From: Brevibacillus brevis
Lineage (GTDB): Bacteria; Bacillota; Bacilli; Brevibacillales; Brevibacillaceae
Direction: 5' to 3'
Length of the DNA stretch: 64,000 bases
Assembly: GCF_900637055.1 (NCBI RefSeq)
Contig: NZ_LR134338.1
Span: 111,001 to 175,000, forward strand
Under the pieces are notes generated by a model. That model did not search any database. It saw only the letters and a list, made by a program, of their open reading frames with translations, and was not told the origin of the DNA. The position numbers were made by a program, and so were the translations under genes. Numbering within the stretch: the stretch's first letter is position 1; every line of letters starts with the position of its first letter. Below are positions 37,330 through 46,018 of the stretch, piece by piece.

Positions 37330-37500
37330 GAGTAGACAGTGTAAAAAGCCCGCCCATCTAACAGTGGGTGGTACACGCTACTTGGAGGGGATTTTCTCAT
37401 AGCTAAAAAAGGTCAAACATTAGGAATTAGTCCATTATCTCTTATATACAATCCCAAATCTAATTTTCTATTTCCTTCAATAAATAAATCTATACGGCAC
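37330..37500 (+). mobile_element. Probable insertion-sequence scar (IS3-like start of orfA)
   Basis: A stretch with GTAGACAGTGTAAAAAG near 37332 is followed by GGAGGGG (37384-37390). At 37399 the frame ATA GCT AAA AAA GGT CAA ACA reads IAKKGQT, which recalls the MAKKGQ start of IS3-family OrfA proteins with the ATG changed to ATA. The rest is lost within about 100 bases. This is an inference from a short resemblance; the downstream end was not found. Confidence 0.35.
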
Positions 37501-37630
37501 TGAACAGTGGAGATAGAAATGAGGTCCCTCTTTCAAACTGTAAGTAAAATCATTCGTTACCAGTCTGTAACCCTTTCCTGCCGAACATTTCCTATCATAG
37601 TAGGGAATTGTAGAGAAGGAGGCGTTACCG

Positions 37631-39658
37631 TTGAACAAAAGCGTAAACAAAGGGATCTCAGTGCTGCTGGCCACTGCGGTACTGGCAAGTCCACTGATGC
37701 TCGAGCCAAAAGCGGCTTATGCTCTCTCTATCGAGGATGTTTCTGCAGACGATTCAGATGTGGATGAGGAAACAGAATATACGATTGAGTTTGAAATCAA
37801 TAAGGAATTAACAGCAGGGGATAGTATCTACGTTAGATTCCCTTCAGATTATTCGGTAGATAAAAAACTGAGAACATCAGACATCACGCTTGAAGATGAC
37901 GATGATGATGAAATCTCGATCGACAGTGTATCCGTCAGCAAAAATGTAGTTGAGATCGAAGTCGATGAAAGGATCAGAAAAGGCACTGTTCTCACATTGA
38001 CAATTGATAACATCACCAACCCGGAAGACAAGGGCAGCTATGAGATCGAAGTAAAAACGAGTGAGGAAAACAGCTACAAGGGTAAAAAAATCAGCATCGG
38101 CAAATCTTCGAGCAGTAGCAGCAGCAAGGGCGACTTCGAGGCGTCTCAGAGCAGTAAAAATGCCGAGGACGGAATCTCTTTAACGCTCGGAAAATTTAAT
38201 CTCTCCTCAAAAAGCAAGCTGAAAGAGGGGAAATACATTTATGTCAATTTCCCTTCAAGGGACATGCTGCCAAAGAGCATCAGCAAGTCTGAGGTGAAGG
38301 TAAACGGGTACAAAGCAGATCATGTCTCCAATCTCGATGACGACTCAATTCGGATTGAAATTCCGAGTGGTGCAGATGGCGATAGCTACATAAAACTAGA
38401 ATTCACTTCTTCAGCGGGAATAGTAAACCCATCCAAACCAGACAAGTATTATTCGTATGAAATTGAATATGACAGCAAGAAATACAAGTCAAAAGATGTA
38501 GAGATTACAGGCATAAGCAATACGCCATTCACCGTTTCTTTGTCGGACAGTTCAGCTGGAGCACGCACGAGCTATACGTTTGAAGTGGATCTTTCCTCCA
38601 AGCTGGGGTCGAACGCAGAAATCGAAGTGGAATTCCCAAGTGGGGTAACTGTTCCGCCGATTCTTACCAGCAATAGCGTCACCGTCAATGGTGCTCAAGT
38701 GACGAATGTAAGCGTGTTGGGAAATAAGATTTATTTCCGCACGCCATACGGATTCAATAGCACAAATCGCGCGAGCATCAAGTTTGCCTTCGAAGGCTAC
38801 TTGACCGCTCCGAAAACAGCGGGAACATATACCGTGGCGGCTAAGATCGACAACAAGACCTATAAGTCGAAGGAATTCCAAATCACAGGAATGACTCCAC
38901 CAGTCGCGGTGGATAATACATTGGCAACGGTTGGGCTGACGAGAGCGACTGCCTCTACTCCTGCTGGTATTTCAATCGGCATCAAAGCCATGGGTGCTCC
39001 GATTGTTCGCAATCAGGGCTTCATTGAAGTCGTATTCCCAGTTGGCTTCCGTGTTCCAGCCTACTTGCCAGCGAACACAGTAACGGTGAACGGTGTGGCC
39101 GCTAGCTTTGTTGGTGTGCGCGGACAAAATCTGATTATTATTCCTGCCCAGGATATTCCGGCAAAAACAGCAGCTCAGGTCAATATCGCCGAGACAGCTG
39201 GCATTGTGAATCCGGCTTCTCCAGGTGTGTACAGCATTGGCGTCTACAATTCCGAGGAAAGAGGCTTGCTCTTCTCTCGTCCGGCGACCATTGTGGCTCT
39301 GAATGGCGTGAGCTTCAAGCAGAACGTTGCTTCCTTTACGAAGGCTGGTAAAACCACTAAACTTGCAGTGGCACCGTATACCGTAAATGGCAACACGCTG
39401 ATGCCAACTACGTTTTTCCGTGATGCCCTCGGGTTTTCGATCAGCTACACCAAAACGACTGCAAAAGTTGTGAGCGGCAATACAGTTATGCAATTCAAGG
39501 TCGGTTCAAACGTAGCAACCATCAATGGAAAAAATGTAACGCTGCCAGCAGCGGTACAACTGAAAAACAACGTTCCTACCCTGCCTCTTAAAACCATCAC
39601 GGAGCGTACGGGTTACAAAATCATCTATGTGAACGGGAATTACACCGTTTACAAATAA
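37631..39658 (+). CDS. Secreted surface protein with four tandem repeats and a copper-amine-oxidase-like C-terminal domain
   Basis: A 675-residue exported protein. A signal peptide covers about residues 1-31 (cleavage after AAYA). Four beta-rich repeats of about 115-120 residues follow, near 32-150, 176-298, 300-415 and 430-548, each with a VxFPS-type strand and a motif like VTVNG. An Asp/Glu-rich patch and a serine-rich linker lie within the first part. The last 115 residues resemble the Cu_amine_oxidN1-like stalk domain (YTVNGNTLMPTTFFRDALG). It starts with TTG at 37631 after GAAGGAGGCG. Probably wall-associated; ligand unknown. Confidence 0.8.
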   Translation: MNKSVNKGISVLLATAVLASPLMLEPKAAYALSIEDVSADDSDVDEETEYTIEFEINKELTAGDSIYVRFPSDYSVDKKLRTSDITLEDDDDDEISIDSVSVSKNVVEIEVDERIRKGTVLTLTIDNITNPEDKGSYEIEVKTSEENSYKGKKISIGKSSSSSSSKGDFEASQSSKNAEDGISLTLGKFNLSSKSKLKEGKYIYVNFPSRDMLPKSISKSEVKVNGYKADHVSNLDDDSIRIEIPSGADGDSYIKLEFTSSAGIVNPSKPDKYYSYEIEYDSKKYKSKDVEITGISNTPFTVSLSDSSAGARTSYTFEVDLSSKLGSNAEIEVEFPSGVTVPPILTSNSVTVNGAQVTNVSVLGNKIYFRTPYGFNSTNRASIKFAFEGYLTAPKTAGTYTVAAKIDNKTYKSKEFQITGMTPPVAVDNTLATVGLTRATASTPAGISIGIKAMGAPIVRNQGFIEVVFPVGFRVPAYLPANTVTVNGVAASFVGVRGQNLIIIPAQDIPAKTAAQVNIAETAGIVNPASPGVYSIGVYNSEERGLLFSRPATIVALNGVSFKQNVASFTKAGKTTKLAVAPYTVNGNTLMPTTFFRDALGFSISYTKTTAKVVSGNTVMQFKVGSNVATINGKNVTLPAAVQLKNNVPTLPLKTITERTGYKIIYVNGNYTVYK

Positions 39659-39671
39659 GGACAGTCTGGCA

Positions 39672-39700
39672 AAAACCCCGTATTTATACGGGGTTTTCTT
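39672..39700 (+). terminator. Terminator after the surface protein gene
   Basis: AAAACCCCGTAT (39672-39683) and ATACGGGGTTTT (39686-39697) are perfect arms, followed by CTTTT. Confidence 0.9.
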
Positions 39701-39704
39701 TTGT

Positions 39705-39782
39705 GAAAAACATCTCGATGTTTTTCATTAGAGGTAATGCGACCGCTTGCGGTCAACAAAAACCGCTTTGGCCGTTTTTGTT
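39705..39782. repeat. Three further hairpins in a row before yabP
   Basis: GAAAAACATC/GATGTTTTTC (39705-39726), GACCGC/GCGGTC (39740-39753) and AACAAAAAC/GTTTTTGTT (39755-39782) follow the terminator directly. Confidence 0.7.
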
Positions 39783-39792
39783 CTAACAGGAC

Positions 39793-39800
39793 ATCCCTCC
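39793..39800 (+). promoter_or_regulatory. Candidate sigma-E -10 element before yabP
   Basis: CATACGAT resembles the sigma-E -10 (CATACAAT-type), 43 bases before the yabP start. A convincing -35 was not seen. Confidence 0.4.
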
Positions 39801-39842
39801 CCATACGATAGTACAAGAAGGGTACGTGAGGAGGGAGTAATC

Positions 39843-40127
39843 ATGAACGATCACACGAGACGGCCACGCCATGAAGTCGTGATGATTAATCGTCGCAGCT
39901 TAGCGATATCGGGAGTAAAAAACGTCGAAAGCTTTGACAGCGAAGAATTCCTCTTGGAGACGGACGGCGGCTTTTTAACCATACGAGGCCAAAACCTGCA
40001 TATGAAAAATCTGAGTCTGGAAACCGGAGAAGTAGCGATCGAGGGGCTCGTTCACGAGATGGCCTATCTGGAGCAAGGGCAGGCCGGCGATCGGTCGAGA
40101 GGATTCTTCGGCAAGTTATTCAAGTGA
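39843..40127 (+). CDS. yabP: Sporulation protein YabP
   Basis: A 94-residue YabP/YqfC-family protein (RHEVVMINRRSLAISGVKNV, FDSEEFLLETDGGFLTIRG, VAIEGLVHEMAYLE). It is a mother-cell, sigma-E-controlled gene in B. subtilis; precise function is not defined. ATG 39843 follows GAGGAGGGAG. Its stop overlaps the yabQ GTG start by four bases, so the two are coupled. Confidence 0.93.
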   Translation: MNDHTRRPRHEVVMINRRSLAISGVKNVESFDSEEFLLETDGGFLTIRGQNLHMKNLSLETGEVAIEGLVHEMAYLEQGQAGDRSRGFFGKLFK

Positions 40128-40696
40128 ACATCGTCATCCAGTTGCAGACGGTATTGGCCATGTCGACGTGTGGTGCACTGATGGGGATGGGATTCGATAC
40201 GTACCATGTATTTAAGGGAAAGGCCAGACTGCCACTCTGGTTGGTCTTTTTCTTTGATATCCTTTTTTGGGTGGGCAGTATGGGCGCTGTCTTCTTGATT
40301 TTGGTGAAAGTGAACGACGGGATTATTCGGTTTCCGATATTTTTTGGAATGATATTTGGCGCGTGGCTGTACTTCTTAATAGGTAGTAAGAAGTATATCC
40401 TTTTCTTGCACCGCGTGATAAAATTCTGTCAGTGGTTTTACCGTACGGTTGTAAAAATTATAGACACCCTGCTTGTACGTCCTGTGCTTTTTCTTATCCG
40501 AGTGATCATCATGGTGCTGGCATTTTTGTATTCCGTGTTGCTCGCGATCCTCGGCTTTTTGTGGAAAGTGACGCGTTTTGTCACCTCTCCTTTTGCCAGA
40601 TGGGGTCAGCATTTGGGGAAAAAAATGTACGGAAAAACAACAGGAATTTGGACCAATTGGAAGAATTGGTTTCACTCAAAGAGAAAACGGGAGTAG
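40124..40696 (+). CDS. yabQ: Spore cortex biosynthesis protein YabQ
   Basis: A 190-residue membrane protein with four to five hydrophobic segments (LALATLGM-like start region, LVFFFDILFWVGSM, FGAWLYFLIG, VLFLIRVIIMVLAFLYSVLL) and a basic tail. YabQ is a mother-cell protein that localises to the forespore outer membrane and is needed for cortex formation. It starts with GTG at 40124 overlapping yabP, and precedes divIC by 18 bases. Confidence 0.92.
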   Translation: MNIVIQLQTVLAMSTCGALMGMGFDTYHVFKGKARLPLWLVFFFDILFWVGSMGAVFLILVKVNDGIIRFPIFFGMIFGAWLYFLIGSKKYILFLHRVIKFCQWFYRTVVKIIDTLLVRPVLFLIRVIIMVLAFLYSVLLAILGFLWKVTRFVTSPFARWGQHLGKKMYGKTTGIWTNWKNWFHSKRKRE

Positions 40697-40714
40697 ATTC
40701 GAGGTGGCGTACTG

Positions 40715-41023
40715 ATGAAGGAAGCAAGAACCTCTTCCATTAATCGAAAAGGGCAAAGAAGGAGAATGCGTCTCTTTTTCTTTGTGATCCTGTGCTTTTT
40801 CGTCTGGACTAGCTATACCTTGTTTTTGCAAAGTGGCGAGTTGTCCAAGAAGGAGACAGAGCTGGAAGCCTTGAAGCAAGAATCAGCGGTCTTGCAGCAA
40901 AAGCAAGAGGATCTGACCTATGAAGCAAGCCGGCTAAACGATCAGGAGTACTTGGCAGAGCTGGTACGTAAGCGAATTTTGTTTACCAAGCAAGGCGAAA
41001 GCATCTATATCATTCCGGATTGA
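40715..41023 (+). CDS. divIC: Septum formation initiator DivIC (FtsB-like)
   Basis: A 102-residue bitopic division protein: a basic cytosolic N-terminus, one membrane span at about residues 20-38, an extracellular coiled coil (LSKKETELEALKQESAVLQQ), and the C-terminal AELVRKRILFTKQGESIYIIP. DivIC joins FtsL and DivIB at the divisome. Gene order yabQ-divIC-yabR as in B. subtilis. Confidence 0.93.
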   Translation: MKEARTSSINRKGQRRRMRLFFFVILCFFVWTSYTLFLQSGELSKKETELEALKQESAVLQQKQEDLTYEASRLNDQEYLAELVRKRILFTKQGESIYIIPD

Positions 41024-41064
41024 GTATACAGCTGATCTTCAACGAGAGGGAGGCATTCCGCGTC

Positions 41065-41436
41065 ATGGAGATCAAGGTCGGGAGCATACTGGAAGGGAAA
41101 GTCACGGGTATCACCAAATTCGGAGCGTTTGTTCAGCTGCCGGGCGATGTGACAGGACTGGTGCATATTAGTGAAATTGCTGACGTTTACGTCCGGGATA
41201 TCCATCAATTTTTAAAAATAGGTGACATGGTAAAGGTAAAAGTCCTCAGCCTTCGTGAAGGCAAGATCGGGCTTTCTATCAAAAAAACAATGGAAAAGGA
41301 ACGGCCACCCCGTTATCAGCGGGAGCGAAGCGAAGGCTTTGAAGAAAAGCTGAGCCGCTTTTTGAAAGAAAGTGAAGACAGGCAGTCCTCCTTGAAGAAA
41401 AGCGTGGAAAAAAAGGGCGGCAGTCGGTCTTTTTGA
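41065..41436 (+). CDS. yabR: S1-domain RNA-binding protein YabR
   Basis: A 123-residue protein with one S1 domain at residues 1-72 (VGSILEGKVTGITKFGAFVQ, GLVHISEIADVYVRDI, GKIGLSIKK) and a charged tail. It is related to general stress protein 13 and polynucleotide phosphorylase S1 modules; its RNA target is unknown. ATG 41065 gives the family start, though the nearest good site GAGGGAGG is about 13 bases upstream. A terminator follows at 41566-41598. Confidence 0.9.
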   Translation: MEIKVGSILEGKVTGITKFGAFVQLPGDVTGLVHISEIADVYVRDIHQFLKIGDMVKVKVLSLREGKIGLSIKKTMEKERPPRYQRERSEGFEEKLSRFLKESEDRQSSLKKSVEKKGGSRSF

Positions 41437-41565
41437 TTCGGAAAATTATGATTTTTCTTTCTTTGTGAAAAGCGCATTTTGACTGTAAAAAAAGGAAGGT
41501 CATTTCAAAGTCTTGACGAATACAGTATCCTAAGCCCGTTTCGCAAAGCGCGAATCACCTGTCAG

Positions 41566-41598
41566 CCGACGTTATCCGCCATAACGTCGGTTTTTTTT
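41566..41598 (+). terminator. Terminator after yabR
   Basis: CCGACGTTAT (41566-41575) and ATAACGTCGG (41581-41590) around CCGCC, followed by eight Ts. The two tRNA genes found here in B. subtilis are absent. Confidence 0.92.
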
Positions 41599-41652
41599 GT
41601 CCATTTGCGCCACTGAATTTGTCGCACGATTCTGTGAATATTCATTGGATTT

Positions 41653-41685
41653 TTGACAAATTTTACAATGACCCCTCCGTATAAT
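41653..41685 (+). promoter_or_regulatory. spoIIE promoter with 21-base spacer
   Basis: TTGACA (41653-41658) and TATAAT (41680-41685) are both consensus but 21 bases apart, the unusual geometry of the Spo0A-activated B. subtilis spoIIE promoter. A TGTCGCA (one mismatch from the 0A box) lies at 41620-41626, and TGACAAA overlaps the -35. Confidence 0.8.
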
Positions 41686-41721
41686 GGAGAAACACATTGA
41701 CCAAGAACGGGGTGGAGCGAA

Positions 41722-44196
41722 ATGATTGCGAACAAAAACGTAACACAAGCCGGACAGGCTTGGACGCGGCAAGTGTCCGATCGAATGGGTACCACTACCC
41801 AGACGTGGGGAGAAAAAGTAGCAGATTTCATAGAGAAGTGGAATGTTCTCCCCATCCTTATGGGCTTCTTATTGGGACGAGCTCTGATTGTGGAGGAGCT
41901 AACTCCCTTTGCTATACCGTATTTCATTGTCATGTTTTATATTCGTCGAGATTGTTTGCTTGTCACGGGGATGGCTCTTATTATCGGTGCTTTTACCCAG
42001 TCGGTGCCAGTTGGACTGGAAACCGCTTTGAGTGTGATACTTGCCTTGTTTGCCTGCAAACTGATGAATAAAATGCGCAAGAAAGATTTTTCACGGACGC
42101 CTTTGCTGGTCGTCGGGACAATTTTCATCAGCCGTCTGTTGTATGCAGTTCTGACCAATCAGGTAACGACCTACGAGCTCGTGATGGTAGCAGTAGAAGC
42201 GATTCTTGGCTTTGTACTGACGCTCATCTTCATTCAGTCCTTATCGATCATTCATTTGGCGAAGCCTTATGAGCCTCTCAAAAATGAAGAGATCGTTTCG
42301 CTAGTCATTTTACTGGCTTCCTTGATGACGGGTACTGTGGATTGGATGGTCGAAGGCATTTCGATGGAGCATGTACTTTCACGCTACTTGCTGCTCGTCT
42401 TTGCTTTTGTCGGTGGTGGCACGATCGGTGCGGCTGTTGGTGTGGTTACGGGTCTCATCCTCAGTCTGGCTAATGTGAGTGCTCTTTTACAAATCAATCT
42501 GCTCGCTTTTTCCGGTCTTCTGGCAGGCTTGCTAAAGGAAGGCGGCAAAGTGGGCGTATCCGCAGGCTTGTTGATCGGTACGGCTATTCTTGCGATTTAC
42601 GGTGGAGCAGAAGAGACACTCTACTACTCCTTGATTGAAACCTCTCTGGCGATTGTGCTCTTCATTCTGACCCCTGCCGCTCTTTGGAAAAAAGTAGCCC
42701 GATTTATCCCCGGGACTCCCGAGAATCTACAATCCCATCAAGAATACATGCGTAGAGTCCGCGATGTGACAGCGGGCAAAATCCAGCAATTCTCCGATTT
42801 GTTTACACAACTATCCCATAGCTTTGCCCAGACAGCCGATCCTGAAGAAATAGAAGAACAGGCCGATGCCTTTCTTAGTCGTGTATCTGAATTCACCTGC
42901 CAGAAATGCTGGAAAAAAGAACAATGCTGGGAAAAAGATACGCAATCGACCTATGAGGGAATGCGCTTTTTAATGGAAAAAGTGTACGAGCACGGTACCT
43001 TGGCCGGCGTTACTCCGCCGCGTGATTGGGAGCGCAAGTGTGTCAAAACAGAAAAAGTCATGACTGTGATGGAGCAGGAATACGATCGCCAGCAGTCGTT
43101 TGACCAACTGAAAAAGCAGGTAAAGGAAAGCCGAATGCTTGTAGCTGACCAGCTATCGGGAGTCTCTCGTGTCATGAGTGATTTTGCCCGGGAAATACAA
43201 CGGGAGGGCATGGAGCTGAGCTTTCAGGAAAAACAGGTCTCACAAGCATTGGAGGGCTTGGGTCTGTCGGTACGCCGCGTAGAAATACACAGCTTGGAAG
43301 AAGGGAAGGTCGATATCGAAATCAGTCAGCCGACTTGCTATGGCCGCGATGAATGCGCGAAGATCGTGGCTCCCATGCTCACGGAGATTTTGGGAGAAAA
43401 CATTGTGGTTCGCGAGCGGCATTGTGAAGCGCAAAAAGACGGTTCATGCACGATGTGCCTTGCTTCCGCCAAAACATATGAGATCGATATTGGGGTTGCA
43501 GGTGCAGCCAAAGACGGCAAGCTGCTATCTGGAGACAGCTTCCGCACGATGGATTTGGGTAATGGAAAAATGGCGCTGGCGATCAGCGATGGAATGGGAA
43601 ATGGCGAGCGGGCATCCATAGAGAGTCAATCCGCCCTCGATATGCTCCAGCAGCTTCTGCGTTCTGGTATGGACGAAAAAATTTCGATCAAAACCGTTAA
43701 CTCCGTTCTCGCCCTGCGCTCCAAGGAAGAAATGTTCGCGACGGTGGACTTGGCTCTGATTGATTTGCAAACAGCTCATACCCGTTTTGTAAAAATCGGC
43801 TCCACCCCGAGCTTTGTCAAAAGAAATAAAGATGTCATCACGATCACCGCCAATAACCTGCCAGTGGGGATTTTGGAAGAAATCGAGGTGGATGTCGTGT
43901 CCCGTATGCTCAAGCCAGGTGATTTGCTCGTCATGATGTCCGACGGCATCTATGAGGCGCCGCGCCATATTGAGAACAGGCAAGCGTGGATGAAGCGAAT
44001 CATCAGCGAACTGGAGACGAATGATCCACAGGAGGTCGCTGATTTACTGTTGGAAAAAGTCATTCGCCAGCATTCCGGACAAATTGTCGATGACATGACC
44101 GTGTTGGTGGCGCGAATTGACCGCTTTGTACCACAGTGGGCTGCCATCGCGGTACATGGGATGGAGAAGCTCGAGCGTCCACGGATTGTGAGTTAG
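41722..44196 (+). CDS. spoIIE: Stage II sporulation protein E, membrane PP2C phosphatase
   Basis: Dephosphorylates SpoIIAA at the polar septum to free sigma-F. About ten membrane spans occupy residues 45-330. A central oligomerisation/FtsZ-interaction region with cysteine-rich CQKCWKKEQCW follows, and from about 600 the PP2C domain (MALAISDGMGNGERAS carries the metal aspartate; LVMMSDGIYEAP a second). At 824 residues it is full length. Its promoter has the Spo0A-type 21-base spacer. Confidence 0.97.
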   Translation: MIANKNVTQAGQAWTRQVSDRMGTTTQTWGEKVADFIEKWNVLPILMGFLLGRALIVEELTPFAIPYFIVMFYIRRDCLLVTGMALIIGAFTQSVPVGLETALSVILALFACKLMNKMRKKDFSRTPLLVVGTIFISRLLYAVLTNQVTTYELVMVAVEAILGFVLTLIFIQSLSIIHLAKPYEPLKNEEIVSLVILLASLMTGTVDWMVEGISMEHVLSRYLLLVFAFVGGGTIGAAVGVVTGLILSLANVSALLQINLLAFSGLLAGLLKEGGKVGVSAGLLIGTAILAIYGGAEETLYYSLIETSLAIVLFILTPAALWKKVARFIPGTPENLQSHQEYMRRVRDVTAGKIQQFSDLFTQLSHSFAQTADPEEIEEQADAFLSRVSEFTCQKCWKKEQCWEKDTQSTYEGMRFLMEKVYEHGTLAGVTPPRDWERKCVKTEKVMTVMEQEYDRQQSFDQLKKQVKESRMLVADQLSGVSRVMSDFAREIQREGMELSFQEKQVSQALEGLGLSVRRVEIHSLEEGKVDIEISQPTCYGRDECAKIVAPMLTEILGENIVVRERHCEAQKDGSCTMCLASAKTYEIDIGVAGAAKDGKLLSGDSFRTMDLGNGKMALAISDGMGNGERASIESQSALDMLQQLLRSGMDEKISIKTVNSVLALRSKEEMFATVDLALIDLQTAHTRFVKIGSTPSFVKRNKDVITITANNLPVGILEEIEVDVVSRMLKPGDLLVMMSDGIYEAPRHIENRQAWMKRIISELETNDPQEVADLLLEKVIRQHSGQIVDDMTVLVARIDRFVPQWAAIAVHGMEKLERPRIVS

Positions 44197-44316
44197 GAGT
44201 ATGTTTTCTCTATTACCCGTCGATACTGTTGCTAAAAATACCCTGCGAAGTGAAGTGGATGAATGGTCGCTACACGGAGCTGGGACTGACAAAACAGATC
44301 GAATGGGGAGATTATT

Positions 44317-45078
44317 GTGAAAGAAGCGACACTTCGTCAAATACTGGTAGTGACAGACGGCTGCTCCAACTCGGGGATGAGTCCCGTTGCTGCAGCGGCA
44401 TTGGCACGGGAGCAAGGAATTACGGTTAATGTGATTGGCGTAATCGACAAAAGTGAGCTGGGTGAAAAAGGGGAGAAGGAAATCAGGGATATTGCGGAAG
44501 CGGGCGGTGGACTCTGCGACATCGTGTACCCCCAACAGCTTGCGCAAACGGTACAAATGCTGACGCGAAAAGCAATGACGCGCACCATTCATCAAGTGGT
44601 CAATAAAGAATTAAAAGAGATTTTGGGCGATTCCGGAATAGAGGAGCTGGCACCTGATAAAAGAGTGCAGGTTGCCGGAATGGTTGACGAGTTGGGTGAA
44701 AAAAGCAGCTTGAACGTCGTGATGCTGGTGGATACTTCAGGAAGTATGAAGCCAAAGCTGTCAGCTGTTCAGCAAGCGATACACGATTTCAGTATTAGTC
44801 TACATTCGCGGAGCGGACAAAGCCGAATGGCGGTCGGTTCATTTCCGGGGAAACAAAAGCATCTTGATATCCGTATTCCGTGGACAGAAAAAGTCGAGCA
44901 GGCCCATCAAATTACGAGTGATTTGGCGATGAGCGGAATTACTCCTACTGGCCCTGCCATCGTAGAGGCAATTGCCATGTTTGAGCAGGATAAGCTCCCA
45001 CGCTCGCTGCAAGAGCGTTACACCGACCAAGATGAAGAGGACGACTCGAACGGAATGCTGCGTGACCATGTCTTTTAA
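44317..45078 (+). CDS. yabS: YabS: VWA-domain protein
   Basis: A 253-residue protein whose C-terminal half is a von Willebrand A domain with the MIDAS sequence VMLVDTSGSMKPKL. The N-terminal part (ILVVTDGCSNSGMSPVAAAA) looks like a second, degenerate VWA-type fold with TDGCSNSG. In B. subtilis yabS is sporulation-induced (sigma-E); function unknown. It starts with GTG at 44317 after GGGGAG. It overlaps yabT. Confidence 0.9.
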   Translation: MKEATLRQILVVTDGCSNSGMSPVAAAALAREQGITVNVIGVIDKSELGEKGEKEIRDIAEAGGGLCDIVYPQQLAQTVQMLTRKAMTRTIHQVVNKELKEILGDSGIEELAPDKRVQVAGMVDELGEKSSLNVVMLVDTSGSMKPKLSAVQQAIHDFSISLHSRSGQSRMAVGSFPGKQKHLDIRIPWTEKVEQAHQITSDLAMSGITPTGPAIVEAIAMFEQDKLPRSLQERYTDQDEEDDSNGMLRDHVF

Positions 45079-46003
45079 GGCAGCCACCCCCGACCTGCCC
45101 AAGTATTTTACAGGAAAATGGAACAAAAAATCGTACCACGTCTTACGGGAGTTGGGGCGTGGTGCAAACGGGACCGTGTATTTGGTATCCCAAGGTGGCG
45201 TACAGCGCGCGGTTAAGGTCGGTGTGGAAGGCATAGACATTTTAATGGAAGTGAATGTGTTGAAAAGCACACAGCAGGGGCGGGATTCCAAAGTGGGACC
45301 GCTCCTGTGCGACGTGGACGATCTCGTTGTAAACGGGAAAGCCTGTACGTTTTATGCCATGGAGTATCTTCAAGGCCTGCAATTGGATGAGTATATCCAG
45401 CAAGCGGGTACAGACTGGGTGGCCGTGATGATGGTTCAACTGCTGGCGCGTCTCGATGTTTTGCACCAGCATGGCTATATTTTTGGTGATTTGAAACCGC
45501 AGAATGTGATGGTTACCCAAACGGACAAGCAAGTACGCTTGATTGATTTCGGTGGAGTGACCAAGCTGGGCAATGCCGTTCGGCAGTTTACAGAAGAGTA
45601 CGATCGAGCTTTTTGGCACGCAGGTGATAGACGGGCTGAAGTAAGTTATGACCTGTTCTCGACAGCCGTGATGATGGTGCGTCTGACGGTTGGACCGGAA
45701 ACGTGGAAAAACAGCCTTGGTGACCCACGTCACACGATATTGCTCTGTGATATAATACGAAAAAGTGACAGCCTGTACCCTTACCGGGAGCCTTTATTGA
45801 AGGCGTTTCACGGTAAGTTTTCGACCGCGAAAGAAATGCGAGCGGAGCTGTTGGCAGTCTTGCGAGATAGCATGGTTGCCAAACCGCAAAAGCCGCAAAA
45901 GAAAACGCGGACGAAAGGGAACGCAGGGGCGGGCATTAGCGGTCTTTTTGTCGCCTCGTTACTCCTATTGGCTGGCACTTTGTATTACGCATGGTTTATG
46001 TGA
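45068..46003 (+). CDS. yabT: YabT: membrane-anchored Ser/Thr kinase
   Basis: A Hanks-type kinase of about 311 residues. It has the glycine loop LGRGANGTVYLV, the VAIK-like lysine RAVKVG, the catalytic loop FGDLKPQNVMV (phenylalanine-glycine replacing the usual His-Arg) and LIDFGG. A basic segment (KPQKPQKKTRTKGN) is followed by a C-terminal membrane span. B. subtilis YabT is DNA-activated and phosphorylates RecA during sporulation. ATG 45068 gives an 11-base overlap with yabS; GTG 45062 is an alternative. Confidence 0.9.
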   Translation: MSFKAATPDLPKYFTGKWNKKSYHVLRELGRGANGTVYLVSQGGVQRAVKVGVEGIDILMEVNVLKSTQQGRDSKVGPLLCDVDDLVVNGKACTFYAMEYLQGLQLDEYIQQAGTDWVAVMMVQLLARLDVLHQHGYIFGDLKPQNVMVTQTDKQVRLIDFGGVTKLGNAVRQFTEEYDRAFWHAGDRRAEVSYDLFSTAVMMVRLTVGPETWKNSLGDPRHTILLCDIIRKSDSLYPYREPLLKAFHGKFSTAKEMRAELLAVLRDSMVAKPQKPQKKTRTKGNAGAGISGLFVASLLLLAGTLYYAWFM

Positions 46004-46018
46004 AGGATGTGACGGTTC

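Noticed and set aside
41437..41721. tRNA genes between yabR and spoIIE, as in B. subtilis
   Set aside because: The gap contains a terminator and the spoIIE promoter; no cloverleaf or TTCGA T-arm was found.
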